From Neoechinorhynchus agilis (Eukaryota > Acanthocephala): a DNA stretch of 64,000 nucleotides. Under the pieces are notes generated by a model. It was not told the origin of the DNA. It saw nothing but the letters and a program-made list of their open reading frames with translations, and did not search any database. Within the stretch, counting starts at the first letter, position 1, and each line of letters starts with the position of its first letter. Shown here one piece after another: positions 9,940 through 20,483 of the stretch. The DNA is taken from assembly GCA_051530055.1 (NCBI GenBank), contig CM121341.1:248001-312000 (forward strand), given 5' to 3'. The position numbers and the translations under genes were made by a program.

Positions 9940-10070
9940 AAAGTATCCGGTAAAAATTGATGAGTACTGCTCCCAGATAGACATACCGCTCTATCTGTTT
10001 TAATTGCTCAATGCCATTCGGCCCTTCGCCAGAGACTGTATGCGCGACATAACGGAAACCTAGATAACGC
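9940..10070 (-). pseudogene. RTE-like LINE fragment
   Basis: The minus strand encodes VAHTVSGEGPNGIEQLKQIE followed by RYVYLGAV. This is almost identical to residues encoded at about 27603-27690 in the larger RTE-like element (VAHTVSGEGPNGVEQLKQIE). It is a short piece of the post-RT region. Confidence 0.8.
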
Positions 10071-10149
10071 ATCATCCTGCTTGACGCCACGTTGAAAATA
10101 GATGGGCTCGCTCGATTGGTCATTCGGCAAGTGTAGCTTTGTAAGCGAC

Positions 10150-10850
10150 TTGGTGTACGCGTTGAACAAATACCGCGAAACGTAGGCTCCGCAGTTGTTG
10201 GTCAGACCAAAATCGGAGCAAGTGCTTTGGACAAATCCATTTGAATGAGACGGGTGATAGGGATTATTGTCGAGGTTGCGTAGTAGGGAGTCGTAAATGC
10301 AAAGTAGGGTATCCGTTACCTAAAATTTGGGCCGGAAGCCGAATCGTGAGGGCGATAACTTGCCGCTAAGTGGAAGAAAGCGAGCTTTAGAACATTTTGC
10401 GATAATTTTTGAAAGAGCTAGTATAATGGATATTGGACGGAATGATTCGGTGGAAATCGGATGTCCAGTTTTCGAAGAAGGATAACTTTAGCATTTTTTC
10501 AGGCACGAGGGTAGATGCCATATAAAAAATTGTGGTGACGATCGGCAAGGAACCCAGTTTGGGATTTCGGATTAAGGGGACGAATTTCGAGGTAATTTCT
10601 TGAGATACAGTTGTACTTTGCATGACGAAACTAAGGGAAGTGTCGTCGACTTGACAAAAGCTTCAAATGTGAGAGTGATAGTTTGTGTGGAGTCTAGGAT
10701 GGCAATGGCTGTAATTTGAGTAGAGGTAAAGGTTCTCATTATTGGAGTCTAGAACATGTTTCAGTTCAGAAGAGGGCAAGTTTGTAAAGGGATCAGGGTT
10801 GCGTAGACCAATAGAGTTTTTGACGGCTCGCCACCATGTTAAATTGCCGC
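10150..10850 (-). pseudogene. CR1/Jockey-like LINE RT fragment
   Basis: DNA at about 10200-10345 matches the reverse complement of 11340-11460. The minus strand has RT-like traces (…FHRIIPSNIHYTSSFKNYRK, resembling the conserved RPISIL...KIIEK block) followed by a GFRP-type motif. Frames are broken. Together with 11337-11790 it is one LINE family present in inverted orientation around a foldback element. Confidence 0.55.
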
Positions 10851-10952
10851 CTTATTGAATTTTGTTGAAAGTAAGTTTTTGCGGACAACTAGTTATTTTT
10901 GTAAACAGGAAAAGTCAAGATGTCGATATGTGAGGTACCGGGAAATGTGATT

Positions 10953-11156
10953 GGAATTATTGTTTAGGTCTACACTTGGTAAATGATTATTTATTAAAGA
11001 CGTTCCGAATCTTGTCGGGTTCATCATCAGTTTGTTTGCGGAGGACAAATCTTACTCGAATTTTCCTCCGAAAACAAACTGATGATGAACCCGACGAGGT
11101 TCGAAACGTCTTTAATAAAGAATCATTTACCGGGTGTGGACCTAAACAATTATTCC
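10953..11156. repeat. Foldback element, 93-bp inverted arms
   Basis: Positions 10953-11045 pair with 11064-11156 around an 18-bp loop. The arms are nearly perfect inverted repeats, for example GGTTCATCATCAGTTTGTTT at about 11019 against AAACAAACTGATGATGAACC near 11072. No coding capacity beyond mirror frames. MITE or foldback transposon is the likely nature; target duplications were not identified. Confidence 0.8.
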
Positions 11157-11205
11157 AAAAGTCAGGATATTTGTTGCTATGTGCCTTATATGCTTGCTTT
11201 TGAAG

Positions 11206-11285
11206 AAGTTTCACGATAGGGGTTATCCATGGTGGGTGGATCTCCAACCGTGATCCACCATGGATAACTCCCATCTTGAAACTCC
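11206..11285. repeat. Second hairpin-forming inverted repeat
   Basis: 11206-11242 pairs with 11252-11285. The core is GGGGTTATCCATGGTGG(G)TGGATC against GATCCACCATGGATAACTCCC, extended by AGTTTCACGAT against ATCTTGAAACT. It lies 50 bp downstream of the larger foldback. Confidence 0.75.
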
Positions 11286-11336
11286 TTTAAAAGACAGCTT
11301 CTAAGGTCCATCGCAATAACTCTCCAAACTTTCCCC

Positions 11337-11790
11337 ATTTACACAATTCGGCTTCCGGCCCAAATTTTCGGCAACGGATGCCCAACTTTGCATTTACGAC
11401 ACTACTGCGCAACCTCGATAATAATCCCTATCACCGGTCTCATTCAAGTAGATTTGTTCAAAGCATTCGACTTCGTGGACCATTCACCACTTCTCCGGGC
11501 CTGCTCCGATTATGGTCTCAACTTGTGGCAGATCAGCTGGCTCGCCTCTTTTCTTCACAATCGAAAACAAAACATTCTCTGCATGTCTACCTCACCGATG
11601 AGCTTATTCCTCACAAGAGACGTACCTGAAGGTGCTGTGCTGTCACCATTTTTTTCTATTATTTTCATAATCGACCTCAAACCTCTCTCTTCTCACTCTA
11701 GGCTAATCTTACATGCCGACGATCTCCCTTCCAATTCTCAACAACAAACTGCCGCCCCTACAATTCGGCTTAACGGATGTAAATGATGAC
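11337..11790 (+). pseudogene. CR1/Jockey-like LINE RT fragment
   Basis: Contains FGFRPKFSATDAQL (near 11343, one frame), then in another frame VDLFKAFDFVDHSPLLRACS (motif A) near 11450, a VPEGAVLSP block near 11630 and LHADDLP (motif C) near 11710. Order and motifs are those of a CR1/Jockey-type RT; motif B has Glu where Gln is usual. At least one frameshift. Same family as 10150-10850, 16190-19720 and 23515-24740. Confidence 0.75.
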
Positions 11791-12394
11791 GCAAGCAAGT
11801 TGGCCGTCGAAAAAACGATGGACAAGGAACCGGAACAAAAGTAATCGAGACTCCGGACCCGAATACGAAGACAAACCACAATGCCGTTATATGAGTAAAT
11901 GGGTCATGGTGGGCAAAGAGATGCAGTAATGCGTCAACGTCAGGCGCAATCACGAGCGTAAAATCAGTAATATTCTAATTGAAGTTTTGGGTGTGTGTTT
12001 AGACATTGATTAAGTGTAATCGAACAACAATAAAGGACCTTAATTGTTAATTCTATGCCTCTCTGCATTCAAATTGATATGTTGGAATATAATAATCCAT
12101 TGTGTACCACCTGATCGAAATAGCGTTCCATCATCCAGAGGGGTATACTCAAGTTCTCTTTTACAGCTCTGGTTGCTAAGCTCTCCAGCCTTATTCTATA
12201 GTTTAGTCTACCTGGAGCAGTATACGGAACAAAGCCGGGACCAAAGCTTAGGATTTCCAGTACTTCACTAGGAAGTACAAAGTTCGAAATATTTACGAAA
12301 TCCATAATATGATACGGTGGAAGGAAAAACCTCCCTTGTGTGAGACGACTAATTTTCCGACACTGACCTTTGTTCAAAAAACGTATGTTTAAAA
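11791..12394. other. No gene recognised
   Basis: Short mirror frames only (for example at 12044-12377 on both strands), with no domain I can identify. Composition like the surrounding repeats. Confidence 0.4.
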
Positions 12395-13275
12395 ATTAAA
12401 ACACGTGCTCATGCAGTATCTTTATATTTCGAGCAAATGACATACAAGAAAACAAAAATCGACTGCAGTGTTTTATTTGTGCTTTAGTATATTTGTTTTT
12501 TATAAAGAAAACATGACGTCATCAGTTTTAAAATATGAACACGTTCTCATGCAATATCTCCTGATTTTGACCAAATAACATACAGGAAAACCGAAATCGA
12601 CTTAAGTGCTTTACTGCTGCTTTATTTTTTTCGTTGTTAACATCGATTACATGTTAAATCCATAACGCGCTTACCACTAAAGCAGTCAAAGTTACGTCCG
12701 CCGTTAATTCTTTGCAAAAAACGTCATCAGTTTTAAAAATTAAAACACGTGCCCATGCAATAAATTCATATTTTGAGCGAATAACGTACAGAAAAACAAA
12801 GATCGACTACAGTGTATTATGGGTGTTTTAATATTTTCGTTTTCTACATCGAGAACATGACGTCATATGCTGAAAAACTAGAACACGTGCACACGCTATG
12901 TCCTCTGATTCTGAGGAAATAACATACAGGAATACAGAATTCGACTGCAGTGTTTTATTGCTACTTTATTTTTTTCGTTGTTAACATCGATTACATGTTA
13001 AATCCATAACGCGCTCACCACTAAATCAGTCAAAGTTACGTCCGCCGCTTACTCGTTGCCTAATACGTCATAATTTTTAAAATTTAAGACTCTTACTCAA
13101 GCAACATCTTCCGATTTCGAGCAAATAACATCCAAGAAAACAAAAATGAACTGCAGCGTATAATTGGTGTTTTAGTTTTTTCGTTTTTACATCGAAAATA
13201 TGACGTCATCTGCTGAAAAATTAGAACGCGTGCTTATGCAATATCTTCTGATTTTGAGCAAATATCATGCAGGAC
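12395..13275. repeat. Tandem satellite, ~342-bp dimeric unit with a 28S-like segment
   Basis: The landmark CATGCAATATCT-like motif recurs at about 12408, 12546, 12750, 12890, 13094 and 13232, spaced 138 and 204 bp alternately. That makes a ~342-bp higher-order unit present about 2.6 times. Units share ACATACAGGAAAAC, TCGACTGCAGTGTTTTATT and TCGTTGTTAACATCGATTAC blocks. Each full unit ends with AGTCAAAGTTACGTCCGCCG (12684, 13028), which closely resembles the reverse-strand 28S sequence just upstream of the R2 site. The array runs into a 28S 3'-end fragment. Confidence 0.75.
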
Positions 13276-13495
13276 GATGTTGTGAAGCTTCGCTTGCATT
13301 ATTACGACTGAACGCCTCTAAGTCGGAAGCCTACTCAGGAACAACAAAACCAATGCGCACTGGGCGGTCTGGATTTATTACAAATGTGAGAACGAGTGAA
13401 GTTCTCAACGCGGAAATTGAATTTCTCGACGATTTATCTGCCAGCGGCGACTTTATCATCTGCGCTCAGTGTCTACTAATAAAATTAATTGACTA
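13276..13495 (+). pseudogene. 28S rRNA 3'-end fragment
   Basis: GTGAAGCTTCGCTTGCATTATTACGACTGAACGCCTCTAAGTCGGAAGCC (13281-13330) matches the highly conserved 28S 3' terminal region, with the ACTGAACGCCTCTAAGTC core exact. Downstream to 13495 is probably the 28S end and spacer. The open frame seen across it is fortuitous. It adjoins the satellite at 12395-13275. Confidence 0.75.
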
Positions 13496-13499
13496 GCGT

Positions 13500-13919
13500 A
13501 ACTGGTAGCCGTGTTCAATATCTCGCTGTACTTCTGCGTTAAAACATTTGCAAACGATCCAATTCTCGGTAAACGTGTAGAAAATAGTAGTAGCAACAAA
13601 ACTGCGAACTATTTAGACTTATCGTTTCATCCGGGGTATTTGTGTGTAAAAGACACACTATACTCATCCACAACCCCCGAATAACATGCAGGAAACTTCT
13701 TATGCTGTGACGAATAGAGCCAGTCGAAGAAATCAAGATTATGCCGTGCAGGAGTTAAAGGATTCGGAGGAAACGCAAACTACTATATGATGACTAATAA
13801 AAAAAGAGAAAAAGAGAGAAATGTTATAGTGGGCATGATGTCGTCATGCCCTGGACCGGGTGATACACGGAAGTAACGGCATGCGCGTATATGTGGATGT
13901 GTGCGTTCCGTTTTGTGTA
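13500..13919. other. No gene recognised
   Basis: Follows the 28S 3'-end fragment, so part may be rDNA spacer. No motif or open frame of note. Confidence 0.35.
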
Positions 13920-14465
13920 AGATAGAACATGTGTACTGGCGAGTCGGTCACAGTTCCTCGATAGGGAAAGCTTAGGACAGAGCTACGAAAGGTGATGCTG
14001 GTGACGTAATAGAAAGTTCTCTAAGCGCGACAGAGAAGCATGTTTAATAAAAAGCTTCATGTTGGTGTGACGTAATTGAATGCTCTCAGAGCATTGCAGA
14101 GAAGCATGCGGTATAAAAAAGATTCATGTTGGTGACGTAATTGAAAGCTCTCTAAATAGGATAGAGAAGCTAATGGTGTAAGCTATATAACGTAAGCAAG
14201 GCTGGCAAAAATGCCGATAAAGAAAAAAATAATAAAATTGTGAAAATGCTTGGTCTTATGACGTAAGCAAGGTAAATGTGTTGAACGCCGTTCAAAACAT
14301 GGGTATACATTAGGGATTCCCTCTCGCGGATTCCCTCACTAGGCAAAGCATAGGACAGAGCTATGCAAGGTGGTGCTTGACGGTGATGTAATTGGAAGTT
14401 CTCTGAGCACAACAGAGAAGCATGCGGTATAAAAAGGTTCATCTTGGTGTGTTTCCGGTTCTCGC
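13920..14465 (+). repeat. Modular repeat with CRE-like and TATA-like motifs
   Basis: About 70-bp modules recur: TGACGTAAT..GAAAGCTCTCT...AGAGAAGCATG..GTATAAAAA..TTCATGTTGGTG. They start near 14002, 14070 and 14134, and again near 14388. Each module holds a TGACGTAA-type element (CRE/ATF-like) and most a TATAAAAA box about 50 bp later. A longer block (GCAAAGCATAGGACAGAGCTATGCAAGG, 14343) also recurs. The same block and modules appear at 15400-15770 after the LINE fragment. A repeated promoter of a retroelement, comparable to monomeric LINE promoters, is a plausible reading. Confidence 0.5.
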
Positions 14466-15240
14466 GATGGGGTCGTTCGAGCTAGACTGTTGGCAGTTTC
14501 AACGCGAGAATCTCGGGCGTGGTTGGAGGCTGTTCCTCTGGCATCAGTGGGAACTCTTCTTACTGATGAGGTAACGAGGATCGCAGTATCCTTAAGACTT
14601 GGTCTCCCGATGTGCACGCCCCATCGCTGTCGATGTGGGTCTTTGGTTGATGCTTTCGGGCGACACGGTCTCGTCTGCAGAAGGTCAGGAGGAAGGTTCT
14701 CACGCCAATCTGAGATGGACAGCGTAATTTCTCGCGCGTTGCGAACGGCGAACTTCCCGGAACCCGCCCACCTTTGTCGGCGAGACGGCCGTAGGCCCGA
14801 TGGAATTTCGGTCTTCCCGTGGCGGGAGGACAAATGCATTCTCTGGGACGCCACGTGTGTGGACACTCTCGCAGCCGCCAATATCCCCTACTCCCTCGAA
14901 ATCGCCGATGGTGCCGCCAGTGCAGCAGAAGGGAGAAAAATACGGAAATATATTCAGTTATCGAGCTCACTATTTTGTCCCCTTTGGGGTAGAGACGTAT
15001 GGAGCGCTCGGCAACTCGACACACCCTCTGCTCCAGGATCTCTCGAAGAAATTGAGAGAGGCAACTGGAGACTCAAGAGCAGGCGTATTTCTTCGACAAA
15101 ATATCTCGCTGGCAGTACAACGGGGCAATGCTGCCAGCGTGATGGCGACGGTCGAGGAAGGACAAAAGCTGGAATTTGGCGGGAGGTGGTGAGTGTGCTT
15201 CAAACAGATTGTTTGAATTGTTAAAAATATATATCTTTCA
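14466..15240 (+). pseudogene. LINE C-terminal domain with restriction-like endonuclease (5'-truncated copy)
   Basis: An open frame 14490-15224 begins inside the ORF2 C-terminus. It shows CRCGSLVDAFGRHGLVCRRS (zinc-binding C-x-C...H...C, residues 48-67), a GRFSRQ block, RRPDGISVFPW near residue 107 and WDATCVDTLA near 124. After a frame change near 14930 it continues VPFGVETYGALG and LAVQRGNAASVMAT to 15190. The PDG...WD-x-T pattern resembles a PD-(D/E)XK restriction-like nuclease. It is the same domain as in the 30600-33700 element. RT is absent, as in a 5'-truncated retrocopy. Confidence 0.75.
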
Positions 15241-15399
15241 AAAAAAACTTTAAAGTATGAAACTTCTTTTGCTGTGACGACTATGATGTTCCGATCAACA
15301 ACTTTAAAGTAAGATATACCCTTTTCGCTGTAACGACTATGATGGTGCGATCGAGAAACATATGATGTGTGCTACGATGTGATAAGAGGGGGTATCCGG

Positions 15400-15770
15400 T
15401 ATAAAACTTAGTCTCGTAACGTAAGCAAAAGTCGCCACGAATGTGTTTTAGCGACAAGTGTATGAAGAAAAATATTGAACATTGTAAAAATGCTTAGACT
15501 TTTGACGTAAGCGATGTTTATGTGTTGAACGGGGTTCAAAAGCTTGGTATACATGGGGACTCCCTCTCGCGGAGTCCATCACTAGGCAAAGCATGGAGCA
15601 GACCTATGCAAGGTGGAGCTTGACGGTGACGTCATTGAAAGCTCTATAAGCGCGACAGAGAAGCATGTGGTATAAAAAGGTTCATGCTGCTGCGACGTAA
15701 TTGAAAGCTCCCTGGGCTGGGCAGAGCGGAAAAAGGTGTCGGCTATATGACGTAGGCAAAGTTGGTAAAA
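15400..15770 (+). repeat. Second block of CRE/TATA modular repeat
   Basis: The segment 15480-15720 repeats 14230-14460 with about 80-85% similarity: GTGTTGAACGGGGTTCAAAAGC, GGACTCCCTCTCGCGGAGTCC (itself an inverted repeat), CTATGCAAGGTGGAGCTTGACGG, TGACGTCATTGAAAGC and GTATAAAAAGGTTCATG. Blocks on both sides of the LINE fragment lie in the same orientation. Confidence 0.6.
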
Positions 15771-15773
15771 ATG

Positions 15774-16160
15774 TCGATTGTTTACGCTTTTGACACAGTA
15801 AGCCACGATACTGTTTCAAAAACGCTACAAGAACGAAACTGTCCAAAGTACTTACGACGATATCTTGATATCTTATGGAGGTGTTAACGTCTTCGCACAT
15901 CCTGCTACACTTTACTAACTCAAGACATTCGGACCCTATTTACTTTCGTCGTGGCGTCATCTTTGCTCTCTGCATCGATGATGCGCTGCAGAAAGCCGGC
16001 GAGTTAGGTCTGGGTAGCGTAATGAGATCTCGCCGTCTAAGTCAGTTGGTCTATGCCGACGACATTCTTCTACTTTCGGATGAGAAGAATGACTTACAAG
16101 TAATGTTGAAGTGCTTATCGTCAATTTTAAAAGAATAAGACCTACACTTGTCGCCTCAGA
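15774..16160 (+). pseudogene. R2-like RT palm fragment
   Basis: Reads AFDTVSHDTVSKTLQERNC (motif A onward) near 15790. Then comes a frame 15875-16138 with YFRRGV directly followed by IFALCIDDALQKAGELGLG, and VYADDILLLSDE (motif C) near 16050. The QGDPLSPL part of motif B is deleted. YADD is intact here, unlike at 5120. Similarity is to the 3360-6476 element. Confidence 0.7.
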
Positions 16161-16189
16161 AGTGCAAGAAATATTCGCAGTCATATATA

Positions 16190-19100
16190 AACACGTTTTA
16201 TTAATGTTAGAAAAGCACGATCCACACACTTGCCAGCATCTATCTTTGCTGAAGGTGTCGGGATGACGGATGTTGCGGCAAGGGAGGTGGGACTTGTCTT
16301 TGAATGAGTGTTAATGTGCGATCGGAGGCTTTGTACAGGAGATGACCGATTGGAAGTCTTTCCTTGTTTTCCGGTTATTAAGGAAAGATTGGGCTTGGGG
16401 GAGGAAAGATTTTTGGTAGAGGGTGGTACGAGCGAGGGGGGGGATAAAAAAGGTTGGGGTTACGGGTGTTCACGAGGGAAGAGTATTTAGAGACGGGGGA
16501 GGAAAATTGTGGAGGGGGTTGAAGAAGACGGAGGGCGTTTTTGGAAAAATGGAGTGGAGGTGGGCGTCCAGGGGAGGGAGTGAAGTCCCGCATATTCTCG
16601 CTGCTCTCTTGTGGAAGGTTTCGAGGGAATGGAGAGCATTAACGGAAATGGCAGAAAGATAAAAGTGGGCAAGGTTTTTAGGGGATACGCCGAGACACCG
16701 GAGGAGTTTGCGAAGGTAAAGACGAGGGTTTGTTTTAGAGAGTGTAAATGAAGTGTGGGCATCCCATTTAAGGTTTTCTTGTAAAATCAGGCCCAGTATT
16801 CGGAGAGAAGAGAAGCGTTGGATCGGGAGAGGGAGGGGCGCGGGGATAAGATTGCGTTTGGAAATGTGGGGCAAGCTCAAAAGATTTGGATAAATTCAGG
16901 GCGAGGTTTAGGTTGGAGAACGAGGAAATGAGATGGTTGAGCTCGTCCATGGTTGTGGAGAGGGAGACAGGGTGATGCGATGGTAATGACTGTGAGGTCA
17001 ACTGCATAGAGAAAATATTTGGTAGGGGGAGTGAGGGGGATGGAGGTCATTTAGAAAAATGTCAAAGAGGAGAGGAGAAAGTACGGCGCCTTGGGGGACC
17101 CCTTTAAATATGGGTAGAGAAGAGGAGCAAGTTCTACATTGAATATATTGTTTGCGGTTGGAGAGGAAAGAGGAAATCCAAGCGAGTTGCCAGATTGGGA
17201 GGACAAAGGAAGCACATGCTTGGAGGAGAAGAGAGTGATCTACCGACTCGAACGGCCTGGAAATATCCAGTTGCACGAGACGGACGGTTGATGCTGGACT
17301 GGAATCTAAGCTGCGCCCAAGCGTATCGTAAATGCAGAGGAGGGCGTCAGAACAAGAGTAATTTGGACGGAAAGGGAATTGGGAAGGGGAGATGTTTTTG
17401 AGGAAGAAGGGAAGTAGGCGGGTTTTAAAAAAATTTTCTAAGATTTTAGAGAAAGATGAGAGGATAGAGATGGGACGAAAGGATGTGGGGGAAATCGGCT
17501 TATCGTTTTTGGGTAATGGGACGACACGGGCCTCCTTAAGAGATGATTGGAAAGAGCCCAGTAGAAAGCTATGGTTCGTTATGTGCGTTAGAGGATCTAT
17601 AAGTTCCGGGATGATGAAACGAATGGCCCAATTTGGGATAGTCGAATTACGGGAAAATTAGCGGGGCAGGCGTTTAACGATCTCTAGCATTTCGACGGGG
17701 CTTAACTAAGAAAGGGCATTTATGAATGGGCGGGTCAGAAATTGAGAAAGGAGGTTGGGATAAATGATAGGAGGTTTGGAGAGGACAGAGTTTTTATTCA
17801 TGGAGTCAAGGATTGAGAGGAGATCAGATTTGGGAAGAGATGCGAAGGGGGTGGATCTACCAAGACCAGTGACATTTTTTATTTCAAGCCACCAGTTTCG
17901 ATTGGGAACGGACGAGAGACGAGATGAGAAGAATAATTTGCGGCTATACGGATGCGTGGGAAGGGTTAGCAGGATTACCTGACCGGAAAGCTTTGGTGAC
18001 TTGGATTTGAAGGGTTGTTAGAAAAGGCGAGAGCTATAGAGGGACTCGGTTCGAGATTCGTATTGTTTTGCGAGGAAAGGAGGCCTTCATCGCAGATTCT
18101 ATTAGATTTAACAAAGAGCCCATCGCAATCGAGGGGTCGGTGCCAAAGATGGTAAAGGAACAATGGTCAGACGATGCGACCGGGGGGAATTTAGTAGTGC
18201 ACGAATATTGCCTGATGTTTAAGAAAATTTTATCAAGGCGGGAGGAGAAGCGTGTGGGGAAAGTAACGAGTTGGGAGAGATGAGAGAGCGAGGGCGGGAT
18301 CGGCAGTTTTATTAAAATCGCCCGATATGATGAAGTGATCTGAGGAAGTGGAAAGTAGGTCAGTGAATAGGTGGTCTATTTGTTGAAGTGCGTTGGGGAT
18401 GTTTGAGGAAAGAGGGCGATAGAGGCCAGCGATAGAGATCTCACGTTGGCCATTGCGGAGGGGGAGATGAAATTGGATGTGTAGCTATTCAAGATAGTTG
18501 GAGATGAAAAGGTAGGGTGAAGAGCAATGGTAAGGGAGGGAGGCGCGGATGAAGATCGTTATGCCTCCCCCGTTTCGGAAGTCCCTTGTGAGGTGAAAAC
18601 CTTGAAAGTTTGGAAGGAAGGCAGATAATTTGCTATGGGGTGAGAGCCATATTTCCGTAATTACAAGGATGTCGGCGTTGCAAGAAGAGGCAACTATATG
18701 GAGCTCATCCAGTTTGGGGAGGAGGCTGCGGATGTTAGAATAAAAGATTATTGCAAAGGGATGTTTAGAAGGCACATGAGGGGTGGACACTGACAGAGAG
18801 GATTGAAGCTGCGCAGAGAGATAAGGGGTGGGAGTTGACCGATGGAGTAGTTCGGGGTAATGGATTCGTGGGTGGAAACTGTAGTATGGGGATATTTGAG
18901 TGTAGGGACCATAAGGGTGGGAACTGTGTATGCGGTATGAACTCGGGGGGAAAGAAGATATTGGGAGTTGAAGAGGTGGTGGTAAGGGGTGAGGTAGTGT
19001 AAGCGTCCAAGGTATTTTTCGCTTCTGAGGGGCGAAGCGAGGGTTCGGTTTTAATGGTGGAGCAGAGTGAGAAATAGAGTGCAGGGACGAGTGAAGAGGG

Positions 19101-19720
19101 TTATGCGAGATGATAGGAACGGAATTAAGGAAGGGAGAAGATCTTTGAAGAGAAGTCGAATTTGAGTGTGCAGAGGAGTCTTGGAGGGCGCCGACAGCTA
19201 AGGGTGGGTGGACAGTATTTAAAGAGTGAAGCGAGGGAGAAGAGGAGGTTTGGGGTGGGGAAACTGGAGATTGAAGGGGTTGGGGATTAGGGTTTGGGAG
19301 TGGTAAGTGTTTGAGTAGTTATTGGGAAGCGGGGGGAACCGGGGTACAGGGTTTGAGCAAGGCGGCAGTACAGAAACCGCAAATAAATTTCCTGCCTGCT
19401 GCCCAAGTATTTGTGACGAATATTTGAGTTTTTTCCGGACAATTGTCCCTGTTACAGGGGACGAGCTTGGTGGTTGGGCGCTTTGGCTTCGGCATTGATT
19501 GCAAGTGTTTATGACGTTAGATCATGCGACGACGTTCATCGCGTGACGACGCCGATGGTCACAGATTTGTTTGCAATTGTTTACGATGTTGGATCTTGTG
19601 ACGGGATGATGTGTGATGACGACGAGAGAGAACGTTGACGATTGACGAGAGAGAACGTTGACGAAAGAACGTTGACCCAGAGAGCGAACATTAATATTCT
19701 TCTCACAATTGCGAATCATC
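16190..19720 (-). mobile_element. CR1/Jockey-like LINE, largely complete but decayed
   Basis: On the minus strand, 5' to 3': an ORF1-like Cys segment (19504-19319, C-x4-C...C-x2-C, ending LLKPCTPVPPASQ); a Pro/Ser-rich stretch to 18765; an apurinic-type endonuclease start (FYSNIRSLLPKLDEL, DILVITEIWLS) at 18790-18485; an SGDFNKTAD-type motif near 18320; RT traces (FLKILEKFF near 17420, SRPFESVDHSLLLQACASF near 17250, FKGVPQGAVLSPLLFDIF near 17095); and a C-terminal HKRAARICG segment near 16600. Several frameshifts and stops. The 3' end (GCACGATCCACACACTTGCC near 16214) is shared with 23530. Confidence 0.75.
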
Positions 19721-19734
19721 CTACATTTTGATAT

Positions 19735-20290
19735 CGATTGAGTAAAAAGTAAAACTTGATACCATAATCAACGGAGACCCAATACAATCTATCGGAGGCA
19801 CTCTTTGGATGGCCATAACAATTGATTCTATATAGAATGATATCAATTGGTTATTTCTAAAAACAGGGGAAGCAGGCTTGAGGCCAACACAAGCTGCGCA
19901 TCTCATTAACGATTACGGATTGCCGCGAATAATAACACAACTTCAAGCAGCTCATGATATTTCCGTAACAAACCATGATTCAATCGAGCAATTATGGAGG
20001 ACAAAGTTTAAGAAACTTTTATTTCTACCTTATTATCTAAACTATGGCGCAATATTCCTGCCTCTAAACAAAGGTGGTTTTGGATATAAATCGATAAAAC
20101 ATTCAGTCATGGACTTGCGACTAAAAGCGTATATTAACGCAAAGGATCGTTGCCGTGAAGTCCACATCTTATTTGAATACAACAAAATTGTCCAAAAATA
20201 CTACGAGAGACTTGGCTCGACTGAAGAAATAGCGGATACAGTGCGCGCGAAGGCATTGCACATCTCCAGCAACATCAATAAGTGAACCAT
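19735..20290 (+). pseudogene. R2-like RT thumb/linker fragment
   Basis: Encodes INGDPIQSIGGTLW (near 19770) then LRPTQAAHLINDYGLPRI (19878 onward), LWRTKFKKLLFLP and NYGAIFLPLNKGGFGYKSI. These align with 5310-5660 of the R2-like element (GDTVKYLGG, SPTQAAHILND, IWRTKVKRLLHLP, NQGGLGFRSI). About 135 residues remain open (19878-20285). No RT core and no 28S flanks. Confidence 0.75.
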
Positions 20291-20483
20291 AGATAAGATG
20301 CAATCGCAGGGCATTGAAGCATTCACAAGCGGCGATTTTAATCGGACAGCTTTATCATTACGATACAGACAGGGCAATCACAAACACTATAATGAATTAG
20401 TAAAGATGCGATTTCAATTGGGCAACAATCGATCACAACAGAACAAGGATATGCCGGCATTGTTCGACCCAAGCTGAATCACA

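Noticed and set aside
13200-13496. 98-codon plus frame
   Set aside because: It runs from satellite sequence into the conserved 28S 3' end, so it is not a protein gene.
14339-15024. Long minus-strand frames (180 and 154 codons) opposite the endonuclease-like ORF
   Set aside because: They mirror the GC-richer coding sequence and show no domain; the plus strand has the recognisable motifs.
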